Assembly (NCBI RefSeq): GCF_000576305.1
Contig: NZ_BAVZ01000014.1
Span: forward strand, 1-64,000
Reading direction: 5' to 3'
DNA: 64,000 nucleotides
Source of the DNA: Paenibacillus pini JCM 16418
GTDB taxonomy: Bacteria; Bacillota; Bacilli; Paenibacillales; Paenibacillaceae
Positions 39,336 through 47,959 of this stretch are shown piece by piece; the stretch's first letter is position 1, and each line of letters begins with the position of its first letter. A model generated the notes under the pieces. That model made no database searches. It was not told the DNA's origin and was given only the letters and a program-made list of their open reading frames with translations. Made by a program: the position numbers and the translations under genes.

Positions 39336-39959
39336 GTGGATGTCTTCAAATATTTCAAGGAATTTAAAATGGATGTTCTGAAGGAAGTGGGTAATATCGG
39401 CGCGGGCAACGCCGCAACCGCTTTATCCCGCCTTCTGAACAAGCCCGTGGACATGGCTGTTCCTAAAGTGCAATTACTTCCTTTTGAAGAAATCTCTGAA
39501 AAAGTAGGCGGAGCCGAACAGGTAGTTATAGCCATTTTCCTTCGAGTTGAAGGTGATGCACCAGGTAATCTATTTTTTATACTTAGTCCAGATGCAGCCA
39601 AAAGCTTACTGAAAAGATTAGCGGGTATCCATGTAGAAGAAGGAGATTTCAATGAAATGGAGCAATCTGCTCTTAGTGAAATCGGTAATATTTTAGCGGG
39701 GTCCTATCTCTCATCGTTGGCTGATTTCACGAAGTTGTCGATGTCACCGACAGTTCCTTCATTAGCAATGGATATGGCTGGGGCCATATTGGGTTATGGT
39801 TTTCTGCAGTTCGGACAAATGGGAGACGATGCCCTCTTGATCGATACTACATTTCTGGAAGGGGATCAGGAAGTTGAAGGACAATTCTTCTTGATTCCTG
39901 ATCCGGAATCTTTTGCCAAAATATTTCAAGCACTAGGAGTGCCGCTAGAGAATGATTGA
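39336..39959 (+). CDS. cheC: CheY-P phosphatase CheC
   Basis: The 207-residue protein has two pseudo-symmetric active-site helices, LKEVGNIGAGNAATALS (residues 12-28) and LSEIGNILAGSYLSSLADF (about 112-130), each with the E-x3-N pattern. CheC dephosphorylates CheY-P and binds CheD. The GTG start directly follows cheW, and the end overlaps cheD by 8 bases. Confidence 0.95.
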   Translation: MDVFKYFKEFKMDVLKEVGNIGAGNAATALSRLLNKPVDMAVPKVQLLPFEEISEKVGGAEQVVIAIFLRVEGDAPGNLFFILSPDAAKSLLKRLAGIHVEEGDFNEMEQSALSEIGNILAGSYLSSLADFTKLSMSPTVPSLAMDMAGAILGYGFLQFGQMGDDALLIDTTFLEGDQEVEGQFFLIPDPESFAKIFQALGVPLEND

Positions 39960-40449
39960 AGAGCAAAGCATCGTGAAAGTAGGTATGGCTGATCTAAATA
40001 TTATCAGACATTCTGGCGTAATTCGTACGCTGGGTCTGGGCTCATGTGTTGGTGTTACTTTATATGATCCCGAGCTCAAGCTTGCCGGAATGGCACATAT
40101 TATGCTGCCGTCATCGGAAATTGCCCGCGAAGGTCAACTGAATATTGCTAAATATGCAGATACGGCTTTACCTGCTCTGATGGATAAACTGTTAGCACTG
40201 GGAGCATCCCCCTCACGCATCGTAGCCAAAATGGCCGGAGGATCTCAAATGTTTGCCTTTGCAGGAAGTGGAGACACCATGAGAATTGGTCCACGTAATG
40301 TAGAATCCAGCAAGCTAATATTAATGGAGCTTCGCGTACCGTTATTAGCAGAAGACACTGGCGGTAACTACGGTCGTACAATTGAACTGGATTGTAGCAC
40401 AGGGATATTATCCATCCGCAGTGTACTAATGGGTGTAAAGGAAATGTAG
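39952..40449 (+). CDS. cheD: Chemoreceptor glutamine deamidase CheD
   Basis: The 165-residue enzyme has the catalytic Cys in TLGLGSCVGVTLYD and His in AGMAHIMLPSS, plus KMAGGSQMF. It deamidates receptor glutamines and works with CheC in adaptation. The start lies inside the end of cheC, suggesting coupled translation that matches the CheC-CheD complex. Confidence 0.96.
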   Translation: MIEEQSIVKVGMADLNIIRHSGVIRTLGLGSCVGVTLYDPELKLAGMAHIMLPSSEIAREGQLNIAKYADTALPALMDKLLALGASPSRIVAKMAGGSQMFAFAGSGDTMRIGPRNVESSKLILMELRVPLLAEDTGGNYGRTIELDCSTGILSIRSVLMGVKEM

Positions 40450-40451
40450 CC

Positions 40452-40864
40452 ATGAAGGGTAATATGATATTTAATGTGGTATTTGGAGCTGTAGGATTTG
40501 TAGTAACATTCCTATTTTCAATAGGAAATAATTTATTGATGACAAGTATGATCCGAGGATTAATGTCATTTGCTATTTGGTTTTTACTTGCTTTTATATT
40601 GCGCTGGGTATGGGGTGCTGTCAGCATCCCTGCATCGTCATCGGCCTTACAGCGGGACAACATGTTGTTGAAGAGGATCGCGGAAGCAATTTAGATATGA
40701 CAATACATGATGAGAGTAACGAACTGAATGAATTATTGAAACCAAAGCCTAATTCTTATCAACAAGACGGGAATGGTTTTACACCTTTGGATCCGCCTAA
40801 ACTGGTTACAGCGAAGGATCCAGAAGAATTGGCTATGGCCGTTCGTCACCTGACAGACAAATAA
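40452..40864 (+). CDS. Small two-helix membrane protein of the fla/che operon, one frameshift
   Basis: The N-terminal part (MKGNMIFNVVFGAVGFVVTF, then FAIWFLLAFILRWVWG) has two hydrophobic helices. This frame stops at 40694, while the -1 frame stays open through GQHVVEEDRGSNLDMTIHDE to AMAVRHLTDK and ends 15 bases before sigD. One missing base somewhere in about 40590-40680, best near 40650, would join them into about 137 residues: two membrane segments plus an acidic cytoplasmic tail. I recognise no function. The position between cheD and sigD and tight spacing suggest a motility-related role; this is inference. Confidence 0.7.
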
Positions 40865-40879
40865 GGAGGGTGAGGGCTA

Positions 40880-41668
40880 GTGAACGAGCGTAAAGCTTCA
40901 CATCTGAATCATGCCGAGCTCTGGGAACAATGTAAAGAAGATGGCAACTTAGAAGCGAAAAAGAAATTGATTGAAAATTATTTGCACATTGTAGATTATG
41001 TTTCCAGTCGTTTAGCGATTGGTTTGCCTAAAAATGTTTCTAAAGATGATTTAGCAAGTAACGGAGTTATGGGTCTCATTGACGCCATTGATAAATTTGA
41101 TTATAAACGTGGTCTCCAGTTCGAGACGTATGCCTCTTTTCGAGTACGTGGAGCTATACTGGATTCGTTGCGTCAGGGGGATTGGGTTCCCCGTTCCGTA
41201 AGAGAGAAAGCGAAGAAGATTGAAGATGCATACCAGCAGTTAGAGCAGCGTCATTTGCGTTCTGTAAGCGATGGGGAAATGAGTGAATATTTGGACATTT
41301 CCGAGAAAGATTTCCAACATATGCTCCAGGAAGTTGCCGTCATGACTCTTTGTTCGCTGGAAGATCCTATCCGTGAGGAAGAGTCTGAGACTCGCCTGTC
41401 GGTTATGGTAGATGATAAAGCTAAAAATCCGGATTACAAGGTTAATGAATTTTATCTGAGAGAGTCCTTGGTTAAGGGAATCGAGAAGCTCACAGAAAAA
41501 GAACGTACCGTTGTATCTTTACTATATTATGAAGACCTATCGCTTAGTGAAATAGCTGAGGTTATGTCGTTATCGCCTTCTAGAATATCTCAGCTCCATT
41601 CTAAAGCAATACTGCGTCTGAGAGGAACCTTAGAGAAACACCGCGACCTATTGATGCAAAACGATTAA
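40880..41668 (+). CDS. sigD: RNA polymerase sigma factor SigD (FliA, sigma-28)
   Basis: The 262-residue sigma factor has region 2 (GVMGLIDAIDKFDYKRGLQFETYASFRVRGAILDSLRQGDW) and region 4 with the helix-turn-helix SLSEIAEVMSLSPSRISQLHSKAILRLR. It directs late flagellar, chemotaxis and autolysin gene transcription. GTG start with AAGGAGGGTGAG upstream. Being near the end of a long operon makes its level sensitive to operon read-through, as described for B. subtilis. Confidence 0.98.
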   Translation: MNERKASHLNHAELWEQCKEDGNLEAKKKLIENYLHIVDYVSSRLAIGLPKNVSKDDLASNGVMGLIDAIDKFDYKRGLQFETYASFRVRGAILDSLRQGDWVPRSVREKAKKIEDAYQQLEQRHLRSVSDGEMSEYLDISEKDFQHMLQEVAVMTLCSLEDPIREEESETRLSVMVDDKAKNPDYKVNEFYLRESLVKGIEKLTEKERTVVSLLYYEDLSLSEIAEVMSLSPSRISQLHSKAILRLRGTLEKHRDLLMQND

Positions 41669-41699
41669 TACCGCAGGATAGTAGAAAGGAGGAGGCCTT

Positions 41700-43109
41700 T
41701 TGTCAGCTCAATTTACTCTTGATACGTATTTAAACATTACTTTTTCAGAGGATAAGAGCATCGCTTATTTACAGTTTACTAAGCGTGATGAACAATTTAA
41801 ATGTTCTGAAGATGAACTGAATCTGTTTCTTCGTAATCATCAAATCAACCATGGTATTGAAATTGCTACGCTCAGTCGGATTGCTAGTCATCCAGAAGAA
41901 TTTATGTTTAATCGCACGCCAGTTGCCATGGGGGATCAGCCCCAAAGTGGTAAGGACGGACGAATTGAATTTGTCTTCAAACTAAGTGATGAGAAGCAGC
42001 ATCGTCCGTTAGAAATCTCTGATGGTAAAGTCGATTATAAAGAATTGATTAACTTAAATAATGTGAATAAAGGCCAACTGATTGCGAAGAAGATCCCTCC
42101 TGAACCTGGAAAAATAGGGTTTTCTGTAACGGGTGAGCCCATTCCTTTTAAACCGGGAAAAGAGGCTTTTTTCAAAGTAGGGAAGAATGTGGTCCTTGAC
42201 TCTGAACAAACTTCGATGTATGCAGCTATCGATGGTTTAATTACATTGACGGATAAAAACAAAGTCAATGTATTCCCGGTTTATGAAGTGAATGGTGATG
42301 TTGATTACAGTATCGGTAATATAGATTTTGTAGGTACAGTAGTCATTCGAGGCAATGTACTCACCGGATTTAGAATTAAGGCGGCTGGCGACATCCGTGT
42401 TGTGGGTGGCGTAGAGGGTGCTGAATTAGAAGCAGAGGGCTCAATTGAAATTACCAGTGGTATCATCGGATATAACAAGGGTTATGTCAAAGCTGGGAAG
42501 AATGTTAAAAGTTCATTTATTCAGGATGGTAATGTAGTGGCGGGAGAAGAAGTTATTGTATCCCAGAGTATTATGCACTCTAATATCAGAGCAGGTAAAA
42601 ATGTCATTTGTAACGGGACAAAGGGCTTAATTGTTGGAGGAAGCATTCAGGCTGGCGAGAGAGTAGTTGCGCGTACAATTGGTAACTCCATGTCGACGAT
42701 AACGAATATCGAAGTCGGGGTTTTACCAGAGTTGCGAAATGAGCTGGTTGATTTACGTGCACAAATCAAGCAGCAGATGGATGCCTTAGATAAGACGGAT
42801 AAAGCGTTACATTTGCTAAATCAGCTTGCTTCGACAGGTCAATTATCACAGGACAAGGCATCATTACGTCTCAAACTAAATGTTACTAAGAAATCGAATC
42901 TAATGGAGCAGACAGTGGCCAAAGACCGAATTCTTGAGATTGAAAAGACACTTGAGGACACAGGCACGGCTAAGGTTAACGTCATTCGGATGATCTATGG
43001 AGGTTCTAAGATCGTGATTGGACGTTATACGAGGTTTGTTAAAGATCCAGCTGAACGTGTATCCTTTTATTATCATGAAGGTGATATCTCGATGGTTCCT
43101 TATTTATAA
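41700..43109 (+). CDS. FapA-family (DUF342) polymer-forming protein
   Basis: The 469-residue protein has the flagellar-assembly-protein-A architecture: an N-terminal alpha/beta region, the central IPPEPGKIGFSVTGEPI motif, a beta-helix built of short Gly/Val repeats (GNIDFVGTVVIRGNV...GFRIKAAGDIRVVGGVEGAELEAEGSIEI) and a C-terminal coiled coil (about 340-420). The family is common near sigD in Bacillota and was implicated in flagellar assembly in Vibrio; the mechanism is unknown. The TTG start is preceded by AAAGGAGGAGG. Confidence 0.85.
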   Translation: MSAQFTLDTYLNITFSEDKSIAYLQFTKRDEQFKCSEDELNLFLRNHQINHGIEIATLSRIASHPEEFMFNRTPVAMGDQPQSGKDGRIEFVFKLSDEKQHRPLEISDGKVDYKELINLNNVNKGQLIAKKIPPEPGKIGFSVTGEPIPFKPGKEAFFKVGKNVVLDSEQTSMYAAIDGLITLTDKNKVNVFPVYEVNGDVDYSIGNIDFVGTVVIRGNVLTGFRIKAAGDIRVVGGVEGAELEAEGSIEITSGIIGYNKGYVKAGKNVKSSFIQDGNVVAGEEVIVSQSIMHSNIRAGKNVICNGTKGLIVGGSIQAGERVVARTIGNSMSTITNIEVGVLPELRNELVDLRAQIKQQMDALDKTDKALHLLNQLASTGQLSQDKASLRLKLNVTKKSNLMEQTVAKDRILEIEKTLEDTGTAKVNVIRMIYGGSKIVIGRYTRFVKDPAERVSFYYHEGDISMVPYL

Positions 43110-43171
43110 AATACTTAAACATACAAGCAATACTATTACTTTCCCATCCTTATTAAGATGAGGTGAAGCTC

Positions 43172-43488
43172 ATGAGTATGAAATCGGTAGAGCTGCAAAT
43201 TGCAATTCCCCGGACCAGCGAAGCAGGTAAAATTCAAAATGAGCTTCATCATAGGTCCTCGCAAGAACAACAATTTCTTGCGGGACAGCAGATTAAGGCT
43301 AGTCAGCAAATGCGACAACGTAGTACAGAGGTTGATGAGAGCGCTCATACCGAAGTAAGGGATGAGGGCAAACCTAAGTATTCTGGACAGCAAGCAACAG
43401 ATGAGCATAAATCACAGCAGGAGACAGAGCAGCGAACACATGCGCTGAGCACCCATATAAGGGTCACCATCTGGATGTCTCGCTCTGA
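43172..43488 (+). CDS. Small hydrophilic protein of the fla/che operon, one frameshift near the C-terminus
   Basis: The protein starts MKSVELQIAIPRTSEAGKIQ after MS, using ATG 43172, with GAGGTG 6 bases upstream. The middle is Gln/Glu/Ser-rich and probably coiled or disordered. Read straight, the frame continues to 43504 with an untypical Arg/Trp-containing tail; one base lost between about 43410 and 43440 would instead give AEHPYKGHHLDVSL and a stop at 43488 (about 105 residues). The latter ending is the form I recall for this small family in Paenibacillus, so it is preferred. Function unknown; located between the FapA-family gene and swrB. Confidence 0.65.
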
Positions 43489-43523
43489 ACATCATTTGAG
43501 TTAGTATAAAGGAGACCAATCGT

Positions 43524-44102
43524 TTGGAACCATGGATGATTGTTGTTGTATTAGGTGCTGCCGCTCTTGTATATGCTCTACTGTTACCTAAGCAGCAAAA
43601 GGGAGAGGCAGCATCTGCAGATAAGGTTGTTAAAGAAGTGGAAGCAACTTTGGAACAGTATATGGCAGATATTGAAAAAGAAAATGATGAATTGGTTGAT
43701 TTAATTAGCCAAATGAAGCAGGATACTTCATCAAGACAACTTGCTCAGCAGGAGCAGTTGGCTGAGCTGAGACAGCGAATTGTGCTGGTTGAACAACAAG
43801 CTGCAGCTAATGATCTTCGTTTAAATACTGCTGAGAATAAGCATTCACAGCAGTATTTTTCTGAAGCAAAACCTAGTAATTCATCTGAGAACATCACGCT
43901 TCATTCTGAGGAAGCGACTACCGAACTTGAGGAGAATATCTCTCTTAAGAAGCACGAGCCATCTATTAAAGACCGCTATCCAGAATTGTTTGAGATGTAT
44001 AGCAATGGAAAGTCGGTTGATGTGATAGGCAAAATGATGGGTCTACACAGTGGAGAAGTACAGCTCATTTTACAACTTGCTAAACAGGAGGAGTTGCAAT
44101 GA
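43524..44102 (+). CDS. swrB: SwrB-like (YlxL) membrane-anchored protein
   Basis: The 192-residue protein has an N-terminal membrane helix (about 3-20), a coiled-coil stretch (about 35-110), an acidic linker, and a C-terminal helix-turn-helix-like motif RYPELFEMYSNGKSVDVIGKMMGLHSGEVQLILQLAKQEE. The membrane anchor, coiled coil, C-terminal motif and position after sigD match SwrB, which promotes activation of the flagellar export apparatus for swarming in B. subtilis. Sequence similarity in the middle is low, so this is a family-level call. TTG start, AAAGGAG upstream. Confidence 0.75.
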   Translation: MEPWMIVVVLGAAALVYALLLPKQQKGEAASADKVVKEVEATLEQYMADIEKENDELVDLISQMKQDTSSRQLAQQEQLAELRQRIVLVEQQAAANDLRLNTAENKHSQQYFSEAKPSNSSENITLHSEEATTELEENISLKKHEPSIKDRYPELFEMYSNGKSVDVIGKMMGLHSGEVQLILQLAKQEELQ

Positions 44103-44725
44103 TTAGAAATCGTTCATTTATGACTGGCCTTGGCATTGGCCTTCTAATTGGAGCACTTCTGTTGCAGCTTATGTTAATGGGTCAAGGTCAAAGTGTAGTA
44201 GAGTCCCAAAATCCACAGGTGAAGCTAACTAAGGAACAACTTGAAGAGCAAGCCAGTGCTATGAAACTTAAGATAGTGGATCCCAAGGATCAGCTGTTGA
44301 CCCAAGAAGAATGGAAGCAGAAGGTAATAAGCGATGCCGCTAAAGCTAAGGAGAGTGGTGTTAAGACACCTACCAATGGAGGAGCAGCGAAGCAACCTTC
44401 TAAACCTACCGAACCTAAACAGCCAAAAGATAATGAGAAACAGACTGATATTACCTCAGACAAGCCTGTTTCTACCAATAAACCTGATACTCCAAAGACA
44501 CCTTCATCCGTAAAAATAGAGTATAAAATCTCGGATGGTAAGTTTCTGCAAGATGTAGCTGAAGACCTGAAGAAGGCTGGGGTCATTTCCGATACCAATC
44601 AGTTTATTCAAAAAGGCAGATCAAAGAAAATGAGTACTAAAATTCAGTCAGGTACCTATTATTTTGAACCAGGCGAGGATTTTAACAGCATTCTCTCTAA
44701 AATTACGGCAAAACCGGCAAGCTAG
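44099..44725 (+). CDS. MltG/YceG-N-terminal-like membrane protein
   Basis: The 208-residue protein has a membrane helix at about 8-28, a Lys/Pro/Thr-rich linker (about 75-140) and a C-terminal domain YKISDGKFLQDVAEDLKKAGVISDTNQFIQKGRSKKMSTKIQSGTYYF. That domain resembles the LysM-like N-terminal part of MltG/YceG endolytic transglycosylases, but the catalytic transglycosylase domain is absent. It overlaps swrB by 4 bases, so it is co-expressed with the motility operon. A cell-wall-related role is inferred. A terminator hairpin spans its stop codon. Confidence 0.7.
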   Translation: MIRNRSFMTGLGIGLLIGALLLQLMLMGQGQSVVESQNPQVKLTKEQLEEQASAMKLKIVDPKDQLLTQEEWKQKVISDAAKAKESGVKTPTNGGAAKQPSKPTEPKQPKDNEKQTDITSDKPVSTNKPDTPKTPSSVKIEYKISDGKFLQDVAEDLKKAGVISDTNQFIQKGRSKKMSTKIQSGTYYFEPGEDFNSILSKITAKPAS

Positions 44726-44750
44726 CATAATGCAGCCTGACGGTTTTTTT
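44710..44750 (+). terminator. Intrinsic terminator closing the fla/che operon
   Basis: AAAACCG (44710-44716) and CGGTTTT (44741-44747) flank a 24-base loop, followed by further T residues. The left arm lies in the last codons of the preceding gene. Confidence 0.75.
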
Positions 44751-44776
44751 GTTGTCTATAAATGCTAACAAAGGCG

Positions 44777-44805
44777 TTGCATCATGATTCCAATTGTGTT
44801 ATAGT
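44777..44805 (+). promoter_or_regulatory. Sigma-A-like promoter of rpsB
   Basis: TTGCAT (44777-44782), a 17-base spacer and TATAGT (44800-44805). Both boxes match 5 of 6 consensus bases, or nearly so, at ideal spacing. Transcription would start near 44812, leaving a leader of about 120 bases before the rpsB ATG. Confidence 0.75.
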
Positions 44806-44811
44806 AATTAA

Positions 44812-44930
44812 CGGTGTTAAAACACACGCTGTCTGATTTCGTCAGGGGTGCTTACCCAGATGGGAAGTCTTGTCGGAAAATGATCACAGCGGAGGAACAC
44901 AAAAAACCAAAACTTAGGGGGTGTGTGAAG
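44812..44930 (+). promoter_or_regulatory. rpsB 5' leader, possible autoregulatory RNA
   Basis: The leader of about 120 bases contains GTGTT-AA-AACAC near its 5' end. The overlapping ACACAC (44822-44827) can alternatively pair with GTGTGT (44921-44926), next to the AGGGGGTG ribosome-binding site. Mutually exclusive pairings of this kind suit translational control by S2, but this is inference from sequence only. Confidence 0.35.
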
Positions 44931-45629
44931 ATGGCAGTAATCTCCATGAAACAGCTACTAGAAGCTGGCGTTCACTTTGGTCACCAGACTCGTCGTTGGA
45001 ATCCAAAAATGGATAAATATATCTTCACTGAAAGAAACGGAATTTACATTATTGACTTGCAAAAAACAGTCAAGAAGGTAGAAGAAGCTTACAACTTTGT
45101 AAAAGGCGTAGCAGGAGAGAACGGTACAATTCTGTTCGTCGGAACTAAGAAACAAGCTCAAGATTCTGTGAAAGAAGAAGCTGAACGTTGTGGAATGTAC
45201 TACATTAACCAACGCTGGCTCGGCGGAACTCTTACAAACTTTGAAACGATTCAAAAACGTATCAACCGTTTGAAAGAGCTTGAGAAATGGGAAGAAGACG
45301 GTACATTTGAAGTTCTTCCTAAGAAAGAAGTTATCCTTCTTCGCAAAGAGAAAGATCGTCTTGAAAAATTCTTGGGCGGTATCAAGAACATGAAAGGCCT
45401 TCCTAGTGCCTTGTTCATCATTGACCCACGCAAAGAACGTATCGCAGTTGCTGAAGCTCGCAAATTGGGTATCCCAATTGTAGGTATCGTAGATACAAAC
45501 TGTGATCCGGACGAAATCGATCATGTCATTCCTGGTAATGATGATGCAATCCGCGCTGTTAAATTGTTGACTGGTAAAATGGCTGACGCAGTGGTGGAAG
45601 CTCACCAAGGCGAAGAAACTTCTGCCTAA
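44931..45629 (+). CDS. rpsB: 30S ribosomal protein S2
   Basis: The 232-residue protein begins [27 protein letters not shown] and contains [32 protein letters not shown] and [24 protein letters not shown], all S2 signatures. The frame is open upstream to 44814, but the ATG at 44931, after AGGGGGTGTGTGAAG, is the genuine start. It is separated from tsf by a terminator. Confidence 0.98.
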   Translation: MAVISMKQLLEAGVHFGHQTRRWNPKMDKYIFTERNGIYIIDLQKTVKKVEEAYNFVKGVAGENGTILFVGTKKQAQDSVKEEAERCGMYYINQRWLGGTLTNFETIQKRINRLKELEKWEEDGTFEVLPKKEVILLRKEKDRLEKFLGGIKNMKGLPSALFIIDPRKERIAVAEARKLGIPIVGIVDTNCDPDEIDHVIPGNDDAIRAVKLLTGKMADAVVEAHQGEETSA

Positions 45630-45665
45630 GTTCGACAGAACAGTTATATAGACATAAATTAAATG

Positions 45666-45710
45666 AAAAGGGTGGTTGGCAGGTGGATAACCTCTCACTG
45701 CCCTTTTTTT
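45666..45710 (+). terminator. Intrinsic terminator/attenuator between rpsB and tsf
   Basis: AAAAGGG (45666-45672) pairs with CCCTTTT (45701-45707), inside a longer imperfect hairpin, followed by T residues. It would reduce or separate tsf expression from rpsB. Confidence 0.8.
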
Positions 45711-45766
45711 AAGATGATAGTATACATGTGAAATAATTTAAGAATATTATGTTGGAGGGAATATAA

Positions 45767-46417
45767 ATGGCAGTTAATGCTAGTGCAGTAAAAGAGCTTC
45801 GTGAAAAAACAGGCGCAGGTATGCTTGATTGTAAAAAAGCACTCGAAGAAGCTAATGGTGAGATTTCTAAAGCGATCGAAGTGTTACGCGAGAAAGGTCT
45901 TGCAGCAGCGGCTAATAAAGCAGGACGTACTGCTACAGAAGGTGTTTGCGAAGCTTACATTCACGCAGGCGGCCGTATCGGCGTACTTGTTGAAATCAAC
46001 TGTGAAACTGACTTCGTTGGTAAAACAGATCAGTTCAAAGAGTTTGCGCGCGACATTGCAATGCACATCGCAGCTTCAAACCCTCGTTATGTAGCACGTG
46101 AAGAAGTTCCACAAGAAGAAATTGAGAAAGAAAAAGAAATTTTGAAAGCTCAAGCTCTTAATGAAGGAAAACCAGAAAAAATCGTTGAAAAAATGGTTGA
46201 AGGCCGTATCAGTAAATACTATGAAGAGTTCTGCTTGCTTGAGCAATCCTTCATTAAAGATCCGGACAAAACAATCTCTACATTGCTGAAAGAAAAAATC
46301 AGCACAATCGGTGAAAACATCTCAATCCGTCGCTTTGTTCGTTATGAACTTGGTGAAGGTCTAGAGAAAAAAGTCGACAACTTTGTTGAAGAAGTAATGG
46401 CTCAAGTTAATCAATAA
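45767..46417 (+). CDS. tsf: Elongation factor Ts
   Basis: The 216-residue nucleotide exchange factor for EF-Tu has an N-terminal UBA domain ([37 protein letters not shown]), the core with [11 protein letters not shown], and a C-terminal module. It is shorter than E. coli EF-Ts and of the Bacillota length class. It has its own strong GGAGGG site and terminators on both sides. Confidence 0.98.
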   Translation: MAVNASAVKELREKTGAGMLDCKKALEEANGEISKAIEVLREKGLAAAANKAGRTATEGVCEAYIHAGGRIGVLVEINCETDFVGKTDQFKEFARDIAMHIAASNPRYVAREEVPQEEIEKEKEILKAQALNEGKPEKIVEKMVEGRISKYYEEFCLLEQSFIKDPDKTISTLLKEKISTIGENISIRRFVRYELGEGLEKKVDNFVEEVMAQVNQ

Positions 46418-46459
46418 AACAAGTCACCATTTCAGCTACATGAATATACAAGATGAGAG

Positions 46460-46492
46460 AAGAGCGGAACACGCGAGTGTTCCCTCTTTTTT
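46460..46492 (+). terminator. Intrinsic terminator of tsf
   Basis: AAGAGCGGAACAC, GCGA tetraloop and GTGTTCCCTCTT, followed by T residues. The stem is about 12 bp with one bulged C, a very strong terminator. Confidence 0.92.
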
Positions 46493-46545
46493 AAGAGAAA
46501 GACATCAACTCTGGTTCGCTCTGTCATAAATACAGAATGGTACAG

Positions 46546-46585
46546 AAGACAGTTCATCTAAACTGGCACTTTCGGGTGCTGTCTT
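46546..46585 (+). other. Hairpin in the pyrH leader
   Basis: AAGACAG (46546-46552) and CTGTCTT (46579-46585) can pair, with an inner GCAC/GTGC pairing, ending a few bases before the pyrH ribosome-binding site. There is no T run, so it is not a simple terminator; it could modulate translation of UMP kinase. Confidence 0.4.
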
Positions 46586-46600
46586 AAAGTGGAGGGTTAA

Positions 46601-47331
<731 letters not shown>

Positions 47332-47332
<1 letters not shown>

Positions 47333-47886
47333 TGCCACAATCAGTAAAGAAGAACGCAGAAGAGCGTATGGAAAAAGCAATTTTATCTCTGAAAAGAGAT
47401 TTAGCAACCCTTCGCGCGGGACGCGCAACTCCAGCCCTGCTGGATCGAGTTCAAGTTGAATATTATGGAGCTCAAACTCCACTTAATCAGCTAGCGAACA
47501 TTAATACACCGGATTCTCGGACACTAATGATTCAGCCATGGGATAAATCCTCCTTGTCTGAAATCGAACGTGCGATCATGAAATCTGATCTAGGTCTGAC
47601 TCCATCTAACGATGGCACAATGATCCGTCTTTCTATCCCTCAGCTTACGGAGGAACGCCGAGCTGATCTAGTTAAGACAACTAAGAAATTTGGTGAAGAA
47701 TCCAAAGTTGCCATTCGTAACATCCGTAGAGATGCAAACGATGACATTAAAAAAATGGAAAAAACCGATATATCTGAGGATGAGTCACACCGTCATCAAG
47801 AAGATATCCAGAAGACGACGGACAAATTCATTGCGGAAGTCGACAAAGTGCTCGTAGCTAAAGAAAAAGAGATCATGGAAGTATAA
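47332..47886 (+). CDS. frr: Ribosome recycling factor
   Basis: The 184-residue protein has the RRF three-helix bundle: [55 protein letters not shown] and [32 protein letters not shown]. It splits post-termination ribosomes with EF-G. The gene ends at a strong terminator. Confidence 0.98.
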
Positions 47887-47930
47887 GAGACTTGCGGCCC
47901 CTCCTTTTACGGTGGGGTTTGTCTCTTTTT
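47886..47930 (+). terminator. Intrinsic terminator of pyrH-frr
   Basis: AGAGAC (47886-47891) pairs with GTCTCT (47921-47926), with an inner CCCC/GGGG pairing, followed by T residues. Confidence 0.85.
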
Positions 47931-47959
47931 TTCGCAGAAATAGGCTTGGAGGAACTAGA

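Noticed and set aside
40577..40864. Independent 95-residue gene starting at 40577
   Set aside because: The start has no ribosome-binding site and lies inside the membrane protein frame; only the later part is coding, as its continuation.
44958..45698. Minus-strand ORF of 246 codons opposite rpsB
   Set aside because: It is the reverse of the highly conserved S2 gene, with a Phe/Cys-rich translation typical of antisense frames.
47763..47795. TAAA ... ACCGATAT inside frr
   Set aside because: The spacing is too short and the site is coding; a chance match.
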